Part shown: piece by piece, positions 10,303 through 22,399 of the stretch | Layout of the letters: every line of letters starts with the position of its first letter | Position numbering within the stretch: position 1 is the stretch's first letter | NCBI GenBank assembly: GCA_007922225.1 | Contig: ML679958.1 | Span: 60,102,862-60,166,861 of the forward strand | Direction of reading: 5' to 3' | DNA length: 64,000 nucleotides | DNA from: Emydura subglobosa | Lineage: Eukaryota > Chordata > Testudines > Chelidae | The notes under the pieces: model-generated | Told to the model about the DNA's origin: nothing | Databases searched by the model: none | The model's input: only the letters and a program-made list of their open reading frames with translations | Translations under genes and position numbers: made by a program

Positions 10303-13300
10303 GATGATAGATTGTTAAGGATTTTTAGTAATAATATATAGAGAGTGTTAAGGGCGTGTTAGGGCCCCAGGGCGTAGCATACCTAGACCCCTGGATTGCT
10401 TTAATCCAGCCCTGTAATTAGTATTCAACTCAAACATATTGTAAAACTGGAAAATTCAAAAATGTAGCAAACTGTTCTATCACCAACTATATTGCATTTC
10501 TCCATTTACTCCAGGTTTTACCATTCATTCTGAGATCCAGGAAGTTTAAATATATATATATATATATATATATAAAAAAAAAAACATTTAGCTGTAACAT
10601 CATGAGTCTTAGATCAATGGCCAATGTACTGCCATTAACACAAATATTAGCCTAAATCTTGAGAATCCAAAGGAATTTTTCAATACTTCCATTTCTTTAG
10701 CGCTTGCACAAAAGCTAATCTGTTATACAGTAGCAGTAACTGCATTTAATATGAAGTAGATTTACAGTATAATGGAAGCATGTGAGAAATTGCAGCCTCA
10801 CATCAGACACACTATGACTGATTTAAAATACTTGTGTAATGATATGTGACACTTTGGTCACAGCAAACCATTTCTTGGAGGTCATTGTTTTACTTTCATT
10901 TATTGAGTGACATCAAATTACAGCATGGAAAAAAACCAAAACCTTAATACACAATTTCAACAGCCAAAACAATGAAGTGTGCATTAGCTGTTGTTACTAA
11001 CCGTCGCTGGTACCTCTGTGTGAAAGCTTTTTCCAGACTTTGAGTTAGCTACATTGAAAAGAGTAGTAGCAAATGGAGCCATCATTCTGAAAACTCAAGT
11101 TCAAGCATGGACTCAAGATCCTAGAATAAAATTAACTATTTACAGTAACATTTTATCCAACCTAATTGGACAAGAGAGTAAAGGAAGACAGCTCACCTGG
11201 AGTCTGATCCTGTTAAAGTCTATGGCAAAGCTAGACCAGGCTTATAGGGCCCAATCCTGCCAAGTGCTGGATGCGCTTGGTGAGGTGTTGATCATCATAA
11301 ACCGAAGTACATGGTCAGTTCTCGCACTCCACTTTCACTCAGATCGAACTCCAAGTGAAGTTAATAGAAGTTGTGGAAGTTTTCCACCCCTCAAAGTTTC
11401 AGGGTCGTCTTCAGTTTTTCAGAACTTCCACTTTGCAAGCTTTAAGATTAGTAATTAGAGAGACAAAGTGGATGATTTTTTATTGAACCAACTTCTGTAA
11501 TTGTAATAGTTTAGTAATTTAGTAATTGATTAGTAATTGTGGTTCAATTCTTCCCCTTCAATGGGGAAACCCATGGAGGAAGGAAAGTCCTTCTAAAGAG
11601 CTCTTGTTTAAATCTATGTAGTTCCTCTTGCACTTAAACTCCACGGAAGCCAAATATCTGTGTGGAAATTATTTCCCAAGCTGAGATGCTAGGGTGTCCG
11701 AACAAAATGCCAATCCTGCTACAAATTGCTTTCCAGCTTCTTCCATCCACTAGCAGCATGGCCCACTCAGCCATTCTATTATGGGTGCCTCTCCCCAGTA
11801 CCTGGAGGAAAAGTAAATAATGTAATGAACAATATTAACTCCGATCTCCCAAGTAGCTTTTCACTTGGAAATCCATTGGATTTAGTTAACAAATTTTTTT
11901 TTAAAAATGTGGCCCTAAAATTTCTTTTCAAGCATAAAAGTAGGAATATTACCTGTAGCATTGGTTTCCACATGCTGTCAATTCTTAACAGTTGGGATTT
12001 TCCAGAGTGGTAGCTGGGCCCTCTGTGTGTGTTCAGGATCTCCGGCTAAGGTTCTAAAGGAATTCTGAAGAGTTGGTTATAGGGACATATGACACTCTGA
12101 GGGGTCTGCTTCACTGGTCCCAAGTCCTTAATATTCCTAGCATCTGGGAAAACCCAAGAGGCAGATGTCTGAAGATAAAGAACTGATTTTCAGGTGTGAA
12201 AGAGGACGCATAGAAACAAGAGTAACAGACTCTAGGACCTGGGGCTTTCATGCCAGTGATGGAATGAAGCTGTTCTCCCTGCTGAGATTAGAGGAATGCT
12301 ATTTTCAGTTTTTCCCTTGAGTCGGTTAAATGATCCATCAACTTAGCATCACAAAACTGGTATCTGTACAAGAACTGAAAACAGCTGCCTAGTGCTCCAA
12401 TCAGTCCAATCAACTATAACGGGGGCCAAATTTTGCACTCAGAATTCTCCCAAATTCTGCTAAACTTGTGCCACTTCACTGAAACCAGTAGTTCTACAGA
12501 GGTCAGTGAGAGCAGAGTTTGGAGTCCTATCTTGTGATTTTATCATTCACCATCACTCAGTATCTCTCCATACTGTAAGCAGCTTATATTATCAAATTAT
12601 CCATCTCTTTCAGAATCTGCCGCTCTCATTTTTCTATCAATGCCATCCAGTGCGGAGGTACAGCTGAGAAAGGCTGCAACAACGAAGTCCAATCCATTCC
12701 TCACTGTCACTCAGTTTCTTCATGAAGCTACAGTGCCCACATACTCCCTCTGTTGCCCTGTAACATGAGTTGCAGTTCTAACTGTAGGATTTTATGAGAT
12801 TACCACAGGGTTCTATGCACTGGCTGCTGGTTCCTACCCACCACCAAGTATTTAGCTATGCTCACTTACATTGAGCATACATCCTTTTCGTTCATGTGCA
12901 GCAGGATTATGTGCAGAATATTGGTGAGCTGCTGAGTCATCTTTGAGTCAGCCAATCAGAACCAATTCAGGAGTCTACTAAATGGCCAATCAGATCAAGA
13001 GGGCCGACAGCAGAATTCTGGGATTCTTCATCTGCACAAAAGAACTCATTAAAAACCCTCAAAGATGTCTTAGCCACACATTGTCTGACCCTACTCCTTT
13101 TTACTTGGTATAGAATGGTTTGGATACAAAGAAACAGTTCTTTGCTCCTCTTTCCAGAGGCTTCACTGACACCTGATTAAGCCATTTTTCCAGGGGTTGC
13201 TCACTGAATTCTGGTTGTGGATCTCTACTGGTTTTGGCAGAGCTGGGATTTTTTTTTAAGTGCCACCATCACCAGTTTTTCAGTGCAGAGAACATTATTA

Positions 13301-14436
13301 TCTTCTGTTGTGCTGCAAAAAAAGGCATAATACTTTAGAAATACAGTACCTAACATGGCAAAGGTCCCCAGGAGTTTACAATCTACCTCAGGGAAACATC
13401 ATGCAAATGAAAATGTTCAGGCACACAAGCAGCACTGAGGAGGAGAACAACATGAAGACTGAGCAGAGAAGGCTGTTTTAAGGTACTCAAATACCATGAA
13501 GATGGTAGGCGGAAGAGAGGGAGATGGCTTTGCACTGAAAGGCTGTTCCAAGCTTAGGGGGCTGCATGTAAATAAATGGTATGAAATTGTATGTGGAAGA
13601 AAGAGACCATGGAAGCACTAAAGAGGGAATCTTGAAATAAACAATAATAATAATGGGCACAAGGTAGGGAGCATGGGCAGAAATGGGAGCAAAGATGTAG
13701 AAAGGAACAGAGAGAGCCTTGAAGGTGATGGCAAAGAACTTGAACATTGTACGTAAAACAAAGGAAAATCAGTGAAGGGCTTCAAGGAAGAGGACTCTGT
13801 CTAACCCCAAGGATAGGCCTGGGTCGCCCTCCAGATCACAGTGTCCCTTACAGACTTCCCATTATCTCACAACACCAGCCAGTTCTGCTGAGGTAAAAGA
13901 TCTCAGAACTGGTCCTAAGGGTTAAAAATTGAATATAAAATATACCAACTCCCTGTTTCTGACCCTAACAACCCTTGTTGATCAGCCCATTCAGGAAGGA
14001 GGTGTTCACAGTCTCTTTAATATCTATTAATTCTGTTTTTCACTCATCCACACTTGCCAGGGTCTTATGCAGAATCCTCATAAATGGGAACATGTATGCT
14101 CCTTTGGCGGTGTAGGTAAAACCACTATAGGCTGTCTCGGATACCTTCGGATGGGTATCTAGCAAAGGCCTGAACAAGATGCTCTTTTGTTTGAGAAGCG
14201 ACTCTCCTCATTAAGGCATCAGGGTCACTCAGCAGGTCGTCTAGCTCTGAAACAATTCAATAGAAAGAGAGGTCCCAACCAGAGTATGAATTAGATCCCA
14301 TTAGTGCCCTGAAATCTGCTGCAAAACAGATGCCTCTGCACTCACATTTTCGCCTATCTGAGAGATCCTAGGGGAACAAACTCAATAGACAGAACACCAC
14401 ATTCTACTCCCCACACACTGATACATCCGTGTAAAT
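10303..14436. other. Non-coding, scattered old repeat fragments
   Basis: It contains a (TA)n tract at 10549-10575 followed by a poly-A. At about 12425-12530 there is a possible small MITE with GGGGGCCAAATTTTGC at its left and an imperfect inverse at its right. At about 13500-13800 there is a segment that may be an ancient LINE or SINE. I see no host coding sequence here. Confidence 0.4.
10549..10586. repeat. (TA)n microsatellite followed by poly-A
   Basis: Alternating TA units run from about 10549 to 10575 and are followed by about ten A residues. Confidence 0.9.
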
Positions 14437-15719
14437 CAGAGGTCTTCAAAATATGGGGTGTACCCCCCAAGGGTCAGGGAGGAACATTGCGGGGTGGGCG
14501 GCGGCCCCCGCCTCATTGTCTCTGAGAGCAGGGAAGACCTGCTGCTGGTGAACTCAAAGCGGGAGCCCCCATCACAGAACTGTAAGCAAGGAAGCCCTCC
14601 TGCCCTGGGCTCACAGCTGGAGCTCTTACCCCACTGGGGCTCCCAGCAGAAAGCCCCCCCACCCCTGGGCTGAGAGCGGGAAACCCTGCTGCCCCGGACT
14701 CACAGCTGGAGCCCCTGCAGGGCTTAGAGCAGTAGCCTCCACAGCCCCCAGGCTGAGAGCAGGAAGCCCCACAGGCTTGGGGCTGACAGAGAAAGTGCCA
14801 CCACCAGCCACTAGGGGTTAACAAAGGAAGCCTCTCTGCCAGCCAATCATTTCTACAGCAATAACTGCCTTTCCCTTTCCTGTTTAGTATCATGTGCTGT
14901 CCTTACAACAAGCAATTGTGTTGTGCTTACTGTTGAGTTTGATATTTTTTCTTATCACTGTGTCATGAAAAATGGATGGGTGCTTACTGCCAAAAGATGG
15001 TGATGTTCCAAAATGAAAGCCAGAAGCTGAAATGGCTAACATTGTTACAGAGAAAATCACTGCAAAAACAAGAAAGTATAATGAAGCATAGTTGGATTTT
15101 GGTTTCACTTCCATTGCAGTTAATGGAAAAATTGGGCCTCAGTGTATAGTGTGTGCAGCAACTTTAGCAAACGATAGCCTGAAGCCAACAAAATTAAGAG
15201 GCCATTTAGAAACAAAACATGGCAATCTGGCAGGAAAAAGCTCAGATTTTTTGCACGAAATCAACAAGAAATTAACAAACAAAAAACAATTAAAAATGTG
15301 CTACCCACCCTTCCAGTACTTTAAAAGCATCATCTGAAGTTACACACCACATTGCCAAAAATAAAAACTGATTCTCCCAGCTGCAATTGACATTTGCAGG
15401 ACAAATGCAGTCAGTAACCAAACACTGACATGTCAGAAAATATCAAGTCACAGCTGATCTCTCAATTGTAATCAAGTGGCTATCCAGGGGGAAATTGTTG
15501 CAACGTGTTTATGAACTGAGAAATGAAGTTCGACTTTTTATATTGGATTTGAATTTCAGCAATGCAGACACACTGTGTGATCCCTGCTGGCTTGTGCTTT
15601 TGACTTAACTTGCTGATATTTTTGACAAACTAAATTCTCTAAATGTCTCATTGCAAGGAGTGGAAAGTATTATTTTTGACTTGCACAACAAGATATCAAT
15701 GTTCAAGGAAAACCTACAT

Positions 15720-16395
15720 CTCATAGACTCAGACTCTAAGGTCAGAAGGGACCAATATGATCATCTGGTCTGACCTCCTGCACAATGCAGGTCACAGAAC
15801 CTCACCTGTCCACTCCTGTAATAAACCTCTAACCTATGACTGAGTTATTGAAGTTCTCAAATCATGATTTAAAGACTTTAAGGTACAGAGAATCCACCAG
15901 CAAATGATTCATGCCCCATGCTACAGAGGAAGGTGAAAAAAACCCAGAGCCTTTGCCAATTTGCCCTGGGGGTGAAATTCCTTCCCAACACCAAATATGG
16001 CGATCAGTTAAACCCTGAGCATGTGGGCAAGACTCACCAGCCAGACACCCAAGAAAGAATTATCTGTCATAACTCAGAACCCACCCCATCTAACATCCCT
16101 TCACAGGACATTGGCATATCTACCACCAGTAATCAAAGATCAGTCAATTGCAAAACTAAGATGTTCCATCATACCATTCCCTCCATGAATTTATCAACCT
16201 CAGTTTTGAAGCCAGATAGGTTTTTTACCCCCACTGCTTCCCATGGAAGGCTGTTCCAGAACTTCACTCCTCTGATGGTTAGAAACCTGTGTCCAATTTC
16301 AAGTCTAAACTTCCTGATGGCCAGTTTATATCTATCTTCCATCAGCTCTATGAAGGCAGCACTTCATACAAATGAAGCTCTTTTGAGGTACCCCC
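15720..16395 (-). mobile_element. CR1 LINE 3' fragment inserted in the hAT element
   Basis: On the minus strand this reads the end of a CR1 3' untranslated region and the last part of its second reading frame. The recognisable conserved sentence complementary to GGACCAATATGATCATCTGG lies at 15750, and CTTCACTCCTCTGATGG at 16265. It interrupts the transposase between LHNKISMFKEN and the next hAT segment. It is closely related to the longer CR1 at 41.15 kb. Confidence 0.85.
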
Positions 16396-16877
16396 TCCAG
16401 GATCATGTACATCCTGCAGCTTCCACATTCAGTCATCTTCATTGTCTTTTCCACTGCTTGAGTGACTACCACTACTGCCTCTGTATCTATCATAGCCTTT
16501 CCCCCTACTTCCTGTCAGTGAGAGACACAAAAACAAAAAAACCCACCAAAACAACCCCCAACGAGCACCCCAACAATACCAGAACACCACACACTCCTAA
16601 CCCACTCAAACTCCTGTTTTCAGCTCTGTTTGCTGACTCCTGTGCCGCTACCTAATTGAGAGGCTGCCTTTATAGGCCCCCTAATTAGGGAAGCCCCACC
16701 TCCTAATTAGGGTCAGCTGATCTCAGTACACCACCTAGTACCAGCTCCTACAAACTGAAGGAAAACAAAACAAAACAAAACCAAAGACACACAAGTCCAC
16801 AAAACTCACCCACTGCCCTCAAGGCCCACTCAATCTCCCGTTTTCAGCTCTTTTTGCTAGCTCTTGTGCCGCTGCAA
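16396..16877. repeat. Unclassified insert with direct repeats
   Basis: Between the CR1 and the resumed hAT sequence lies an A/C-rich block. The approximately 50-base unit ending TTTTCAGCTCTGTTTGCTGA and CTCCTGTGCCGCT occurs at 16602-16652 and, imperfectly, at 16827-16875, about 224 bases apart. Each is preceded by an A- and C-rich tract (AAACAAAACAAAACAAAACC at 16760). The family is not recognised. Confidence 0.5.
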
Positions 16878-17619
16878 CTGAAAAACAAAGATCAAAACTG
16901 GTTTAAGTATTCCATTCCCATTGTTAACTGATGCTATCAAGGAGACAGAATCTGAATTATTGAATGTGGTGGAGCCAATCAAGAATCACCTGACTTCCCT
17001 CAGCGCCTGTTTGGATAAACATTTTCCCAAAGGAAACGAACCCCTGAATGACTGGATTTATCCAACCTTTTGTAGCTGAGGCAGTAACATTGTCCCATCT
17101 CGCAAATGACATTCAAGGAGAAGCTGATTGAACTTCAGAGTGATAGGACACAAGACATTCAATTTAAAAAACAGTCTTTGGGGAATTTTTTGATTGAAAG
17201 TTGGCTCAGAATATCCAGCTTTGTCAAAGTGTGCAATCAAAGCTCTTCTACAGTTTGGTTTATCTTATTTGTGCAAGATCAGTTTCTCTGCGCTGGCTGT
17301 GCTAAAAACAAAGTACTGTTCAACACTAAAGTGGAGGACAACCTCAGGGTGTTGGTTTCAAAAATCTTCCCACAAATTGATAAACTGTCTGCAGAGAAAC
17401 AGGCACACCCTTCACATTAAGTATCGGTGTATTTGAAACTTACACGTGTAGGCAGTGTAACTGAAGTTCTAGTAAGGTCTCTCAGGTTTATGAGTAGACT
17501 ATCAAGCATACTTTTGCATATGTCTATTTTTGTCTGGGTTGGACAAGCATGACAAAAATTGTAAATCAAAGGGGGAGAGGGGCTCAGCTCAAAAAGTTTG
17601 AAAACCACTGGTGCAAATC

Positions 17620-19108
17620 TACCAAGCACAGTGAGATGACAATAGAGCCAACCCTACTATCCCCAGGGGACCAAAAGCTCAAGAGATTAGTTGGGAAGCT
17701 AAGGAGAACGGATATCTTTAGGGAGTGTCGGCAAAATCTATTAGCATTTTAACTGCACCATGGAATTTCTATCAGAATATGAATAATTTGGCTCACTAGC
17801 ATGTTATTTGTATTTCCTTTACTACACTAGCTGACTCACAATTTTATTAATTATGGCAATGCTGATGATCAGCATTAACATTTATGGAGGCACAAACATT
17901 GTAGTACCTGAGTGGACTTTGCAAGGTGTAGATATGATAGCCATGAACTTTTCTCCCTCCAAAACAGTCATGTATTCCACAACCCACTGCAGATCCAAAC
18001 TAGCTCACCTTAGACATAAAGGAATGTGATGGCCCTACTAAGAAGGGACTACAAGTCTCATCAGCCCCCTATCTCTTCCCACTGCACATCCCCTTTATCC
18101 TGGCCAGGGAAAAGAAAAGGTCCGGAATCAGGAAATATCCAGGCTCTGTTGGGAACAGCAGCAGCGGCCACAAGGCTAGCCACGAGCTGGAGAGAAGCAT
18201 CCCCAGAAACTGTACACAGGGCTGTGTATGTAATAAACTGTGACTGGTGGACTTTACAGCTAGATGCCAGTCTGTGTGGTACTTATAGGAGAGCAGCAGA
18301 GACTGGGCAGGGAGTCAGTGCAGAGGGGCCCTGAAACCTGCAAGTGCCTATTTCCTTGAATAGAGACTGAACTGTGAGGGCACTCCAGGCACAAGGCCTA
18401 AAGAGCCCTGACTCCCAACTGGACTGTCCCAGGGACCCAAAACAAGAAATGCTATTGCTCATTTTGAACAGTAGCTGTTTACATCTCTGCACGTAGCGTA
18501 TTCACAACCTTTCCCCTTTTCAGCCCTAGTAAATTACCTTTTCACTTTGATTTAACCATTTATCTGAGTGGTTACTGGGACCCACCAGGCCTACCTGCTG
18601 AAGCACTACAGTGCTTGCCTCCAAGTGAAGTACACCTGGTACACTACTGGCATATTAGGGGTTTGGTTACAGGAACTTATCCAAAAGGTAAACAACAAAG
18701 AGATGCAAGAGCTTGCCATTCGTGGAAGGCTTGAACAAACAGCTGTATCTTAAGTTATTTAAAGGTGGTTAAAAAGACAGGGCTAGAAAGACTTTTTTTT
18801 TTAACTTAAATTTTAGATTCTGGCCCCAAGTCCTTACAGATTTTACACAAACATATATGGATTTCTACTCTCCCCATCCAATGGGATATGAAGTCTTTTG
18901 CCTCTAGGTCCCTGGTTCAAAACCAGTCCAAAATAGTAGTCATGATGGAAAGCTGTTAGTATCTGATGGCTCTTCAGAGGCCTGTGTGCCCCTGTAGTAA
19001 GCTGGGGCCCTCAGTCAACTCTGAATGGGCAAGTATCCATGTTGCAACCCCCCTCGCAACTGGCACATATTGGCCCCCTTGTCACAGTCTCAGTATGGAG
19101 TCGAAGCA
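17620..19108. other. Non-coding, possible LTR-like remnant
   Basis: At about 18010-18345 the sequence has GTAATAAACTGTGACTGG, a polyadenylation signal in a context like the R region of Gypsy-type LTRs, but no ends or target duplication could be set. The rest shows nothing recognisable. Confidence 0.35.
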
Positions 19109-19123
19109 TTAAAGAAAAGACAG

Positions 19124-19414
19124 TTACTTACCTGTAACTGATGTTCTTCAGGATGTGTTGCTCATGTCCATTCCAAGCAGGTGTGTGCACACCATATGCA
19201 CAGTTCACTGGAAAGTTTTCCCTCAGAAGCATCCATAGCGTAGGCTCTACTGCCCCCTGGAGTCTCGCCTCTATGGTGCTCTATTTAGGGGCCTGCCGAC
19301 CCGCCAACCCCTCAGTTCCTTCTTGCCAGATGGCTCCAACAGAGGGGTAGGTGGGTGGGTCTTGGAATGGACATGAGCAACACATCTCGAAGAACATCAG
19401 TTACAGGTAAGTAA
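19124..19414. repeat. Inverted repeat pair at the left end of DIRS copy 1
   Basis: TTACTTACCTGTAACTGATG at 19124 and its reverse complement ending at 19414 are arms of about 54 bases with two or three mismatches. They are separated by about 183 bases that belong to the terminal repeat. Confidence 0.9.
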
Positions 19415-19497
19415 CCAACTTTTCTTCTTCAAGTGCTTGCTCATGTCTATTCCAAGCAGGTGATTCCCCAGCTAGACTTAGGCACTGGGGTTGGATC

Positions 19498-20330
19498 TCA
19501 GAGAACTGCAGACTGGAGAACTGCTCTACCGAATGCAGTGTCGTCTCTGGCTTGCTGAGTGATCGCATAATGAGCTGTGAAAGTATGGATAGTGGACCAC
19601 ATAGCTGCTCTGCAGATGTCCTGAATTGCAACTTGAGCCAGGTAGGCTGCTGATGAGGCTTGGGCTCTCGTTGAATGAGCCATGAGCTTTGGGGCTGACA
19701 CCTTCGCTAATTCATAACAGGCTCTGATGCACAACATAATCAATGAGGAAATTCTCTGCGAAGAAACCAGAAGACCTTTCATCCTTTCCACCAGCACCAT
19801 GAAGAGTAGGGTGGTTTTCCCGAATGGTTTGGTTCTTTCTATATAGAAAGCCAATGCCCTCCGAACGTCCAGAGAGTGGAGTCTACATTCACGGTCATTG
19901 GTATGTGGTTTAGGATAGAAGACCGGAAAGAAGATATCCTGATTTACATGGAAATGGACACCACTTTCGGCAGGAATGCTGGGAAGGGACATAGATGAAC
20001 CTTGTCTTTAAAAACTAAAGTGTACTGTGGCTCCAATGTGAGTGCCCTGAGTTCAGAGACCCTCCTGGCCAAAGTGACAGATACAAGGAACGCCACCTTC
20101 CACGACCAATACAATAGGGAGCACGATGCAAGAATGGGGTCCCGTCAGCTTTGAGAGGATGAGATCACATGGAGGGACTGGTTGGTGAGAGGAAGGGTAC
20201 AGTCTATCCAGGCCTTTCAGGAACCTTGAAACCATTGCATTAGCGAAAACAGAGCACCCATCCACTGGCTGAGATCACGGCAAGCTGCATCTTGATTGAA
20301 GATTGTGCAAGGCCAGACTGCTTCAGATAC
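19498..20330 (-). pseudogene. DIRS tyrosine recombinase (copy 1)
   Basis: This is the integrase of DIRS elements, a phage-type tyrosine recombinase that inserts a circular DNA intermediate. The C-terminal half is open for 164 codons on the minus strand (19498-19992). It shows LDVRRALAFYIERTKP, then the catalytic H-x-x-R as AHSTRAQASS, and finally AAMWSTIHTFTAHYAI with the nucleophilic tyrosine. The N-terminal half is in another frame (20053-20265), reading MVSRFLKGLDRLYPS and matching the intact region of the second copy. The segment that should carry the first catalytic arginine, between these frames, is disrupted. The gene therefore retains a good catalytic C-terminus but is broken in the middle. 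Confidence 0.85.
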
Positions 20331-20498
20331 AATAAGTAGTCCAGGATAACAGTGGGGCCCACTGAGCCTGGATGCCCCTGTGGGTAGCCCATGCAGAGAA
20401 CCTTTTCCATTTGGCTAGATAGCCATCCACAAGGGCAACCTTTCTACTACCCAGGAGCACCTCCCTTACCCGTTCAAAGCATGAAAGTTCCATTGGAA

Positions 20499-22180
20499 TT
20501 AACCATGGAACTTCCAGGCCGTGAGGTGAAGGGATCTAAGGTTGGGATGGAGTAAAGCTCTGTGATCCTGCGATATGAGGTCTGGAAGCAGTGGCAGAGT
20601 GATTTGATTCTCCATTGAGAGGCTGAGTAGCAAGATGTACCAGGGTTGTCGAGGCCGAGCCGGGCCTATGAGGATCTCCAAAGCCCTGTCCCGTTTGATC
20701 TTCAGCAGGACCCTGAGCATAAGCGGGGTTGGTGGAAAGGCGTAGAATAACTGGCCAGTTCACTGGATGAGCAAGGCATCCATTATCGATCCCTTCTGAA
20801 AAGAGCAAAATTTCTGTTGGACCTTGTGGCAAACAGGTCTATCTGGGGAATTCCCCACTTCTGGAAGATAATGTTCAACATGTCCGAATGGATCGATCAT
20901 TCATACATGAGAAAATATCTGCAGAGGTTGTCTGCCAACGTATTCTGGACCCCCGGCAGGTACAAAACCTCTAGGTGTATCGATTGAGCGATGCAGAAGT
21001 CCCAAAGCACAGGGGAGAGGAGCGAGCTCGACCCTGTCTGTTGATATAAAACATCACTGTTGTGTTGTCTGAGAGGATCGGATACCACTTTGCCTTCCAG
21101 ATGCTCTTGGAAGGCCTGACAGGCAAGACGAACCACTTTCAGCTCTCTCACATAGATATAAAGTAGGAGCTCTGACTGGGACCAAATATTCTGTGTTCAT
21201 AACTGCCCCAAGTGAGCTTCCCAACCCATCGCTGAGGCATCTGTCACCAGGTGCACTGATGGCTGAGAAGGGAAAAGGGAACCCCCACACAAATGTTGTT
21301 TGGGTTTCACCACCAAGCCAGAGACTCCAAAACCGCTGGAGGAAGAGAAACTATGTCGTCTATATTGCGGTAAGCTGGGTGGTACACTGTCACCAACCAA
21401 CTCTGCCAGGGGTCTGAGGCACAATCTTGCATGCCACACAACATACGTGATTGCTGCCATGTTCCCTAACAATTTCAGGCAGTTCTGGGCCGTCATATGT
21501 GGGTATAGTCTCAAATCCTCTACGAGGGTCCACAGCCCATGAAAACAAGATTCTAGAAGGGAGGGTCTGGCTAGATCTGCATCCAGCGCTGCTCCGATAA
21601 ACTCTATTTGTCTGGTGGGGTTCAATGTTGATTTTGGGACGTTGAAAATAAGCCCCAACCTGTCAAACGTGTCCCTGATGAAGTTGTGTGCACCTCTACC
21701 AACTAAAGCCCTGGTTCGACCTCTAATTAACCAGTTGTCAAGGAAGGGAAACATTTGCACACCTTTCCTCCTCAGGAAAGGTGCTACCACCACCATGCAT
21801 TTGGTGAAGACGTGGGGAGCTTCTGAGAGGCCAAAGGGGAGGATGGTGAACTGGTAGTGCACTTGACCAACGATGAACCGAAGGAATTTCCTGTGGCTCA
21901 GAAAAATGGTCACGTGGAAGTATGTGTCCTTCAAGTTGAGGGCAGTGTACCAATTGCCTGGATCCAGAGAAGGGATAAATTGAGGCAAGGGTAACCATTT
22001 GAAATCTTAACTTCATGTACTTGTTGAGGTTCTGGAGGTCAAGGATAGGGCGAAGTCCTCCCTTGGTCTTCGGGATTAGGAAATACCGGGACTAAATCCC
22101 CTTCCCTCTGAGATCCGGAGGGACCTCTTCCACTGCTCCAACGTCCAGGAGCGCCTGCACCTCCTTCTGCAGGAGTTGCT
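20499..22180 (-). pseudogene. DIRS reverse transcriptase / RNase H (copy 1)
   Basis: The 263-codon open segment at 21197-21988 contains the fingers-palm region: LNLKDTYFHVTI with the first catalytic Asp, ILPFGLSEAPHVFTK, and the active-site motif read here as FLDNWL. Upstream, the N-terminal end lies near 22170 in another frame. RNase H begins with LVTDASAMGWEAHL at about 21240. It continues in a shifted frame at 20897-21151 with LPGVQNTLADNLCR. A linker with RPRQPWYILLL and LHPNLRSLHLTAWK (20499-20720) follows, as in other vertebrate DIRS elements. The second Asp of the usual Y/F-L-D-D motif is Asn, so the polymerase would be impaired even without the frameshifts. Confidence 0.87.
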
Positions 22181-22399
22181 TGTGAGAGGGGTCCCTGAAG
22201 AGGGACAGGGAAGGGAAGGGGGTGGAAGGATGGGTGAGAGGAAAATTGGAGAAAATATCCCAGTTTCACAGTGCAAAGGACCCACTGATCTGTGTGATTT
22301 GGGACCAGGCACTGTGAAAATGGGATAAACAGTGCAAAAACAATAGGGGTGGATCCAGGGAAGTGGATGCTATACCGTCCTCAGTGTGCCCTCAAAAGT

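Larger units (their letters stand above)
14971..17420 (+). pseudogene. hAT transposase pseudogene with BED zinc finger and hATC domain
   Basis: A hAT transposase binds its ends through a BED zinc finger and cuts with an RNase H-like core into which helices are inserted; the C-terminus dimerises. The N-terminus starts at ATG 14971 and contains stops. The BED finger is readable at about 15092-15300 as PQCIVCAATLANDSLKP, with RGHLETKH supplying the two His ligands. A core helical segment near 15490-15715 reads LLQRVYELRNEVRLFIL and later LADIFDKLNSLNVSLQG. The hATC region at about 17106-17420 includes LIELQSDRTQDIQF and, in a shifted frame, ALLQFGLSYLC, and ends IDKLSAEKQAHPSH. Stops, frameshifts and an inserted CR1 make it non-functional. 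Confidence 0.85.
14437..17610 (+). mobile_element. hAT transposon, BED-finger (ZBED-like) type, decayed
   Basis: The left end CAGAGGTCTTCAAAATATGG and the right end, in reverse complement CAGTGGTTTTCAAACT, are imperfect inverted repeats typical of hAT elements. The 8-bp flanks are GTGTAAAT (14429-14436) and GTGCAAAT (17611-17618), seven of eight identical, as expected for a hAT target duplication. Inside are a GC-rich leader with degenerate tandem units (14460-14870), a broken transposase, and a 1.1 kb block of younger insertions (15720-16877). Confidence 0.88.

Noticed and set aside
14513..14893. Minus-strand open frame of 126 codons with Gly/Ser/Pro-rich repeats
   Set aside because: It reads through the GC-rich degenerate tandem leader of the hAT element and has no independent support.
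15918..16655. Plus-strand open frame of 245 codons
   Set aside because: It is the antisense of a CR1 3' region plus a repeat-rich insert, and the same frame recurs antisense to the CR1 at 41337-41840.
18026..18345. Open frame and AATAAA signal suggesting an LTR or a small gene
   Set aside because: No ends, target duplication or domain could be found. It is noted only as possible LTR debris.
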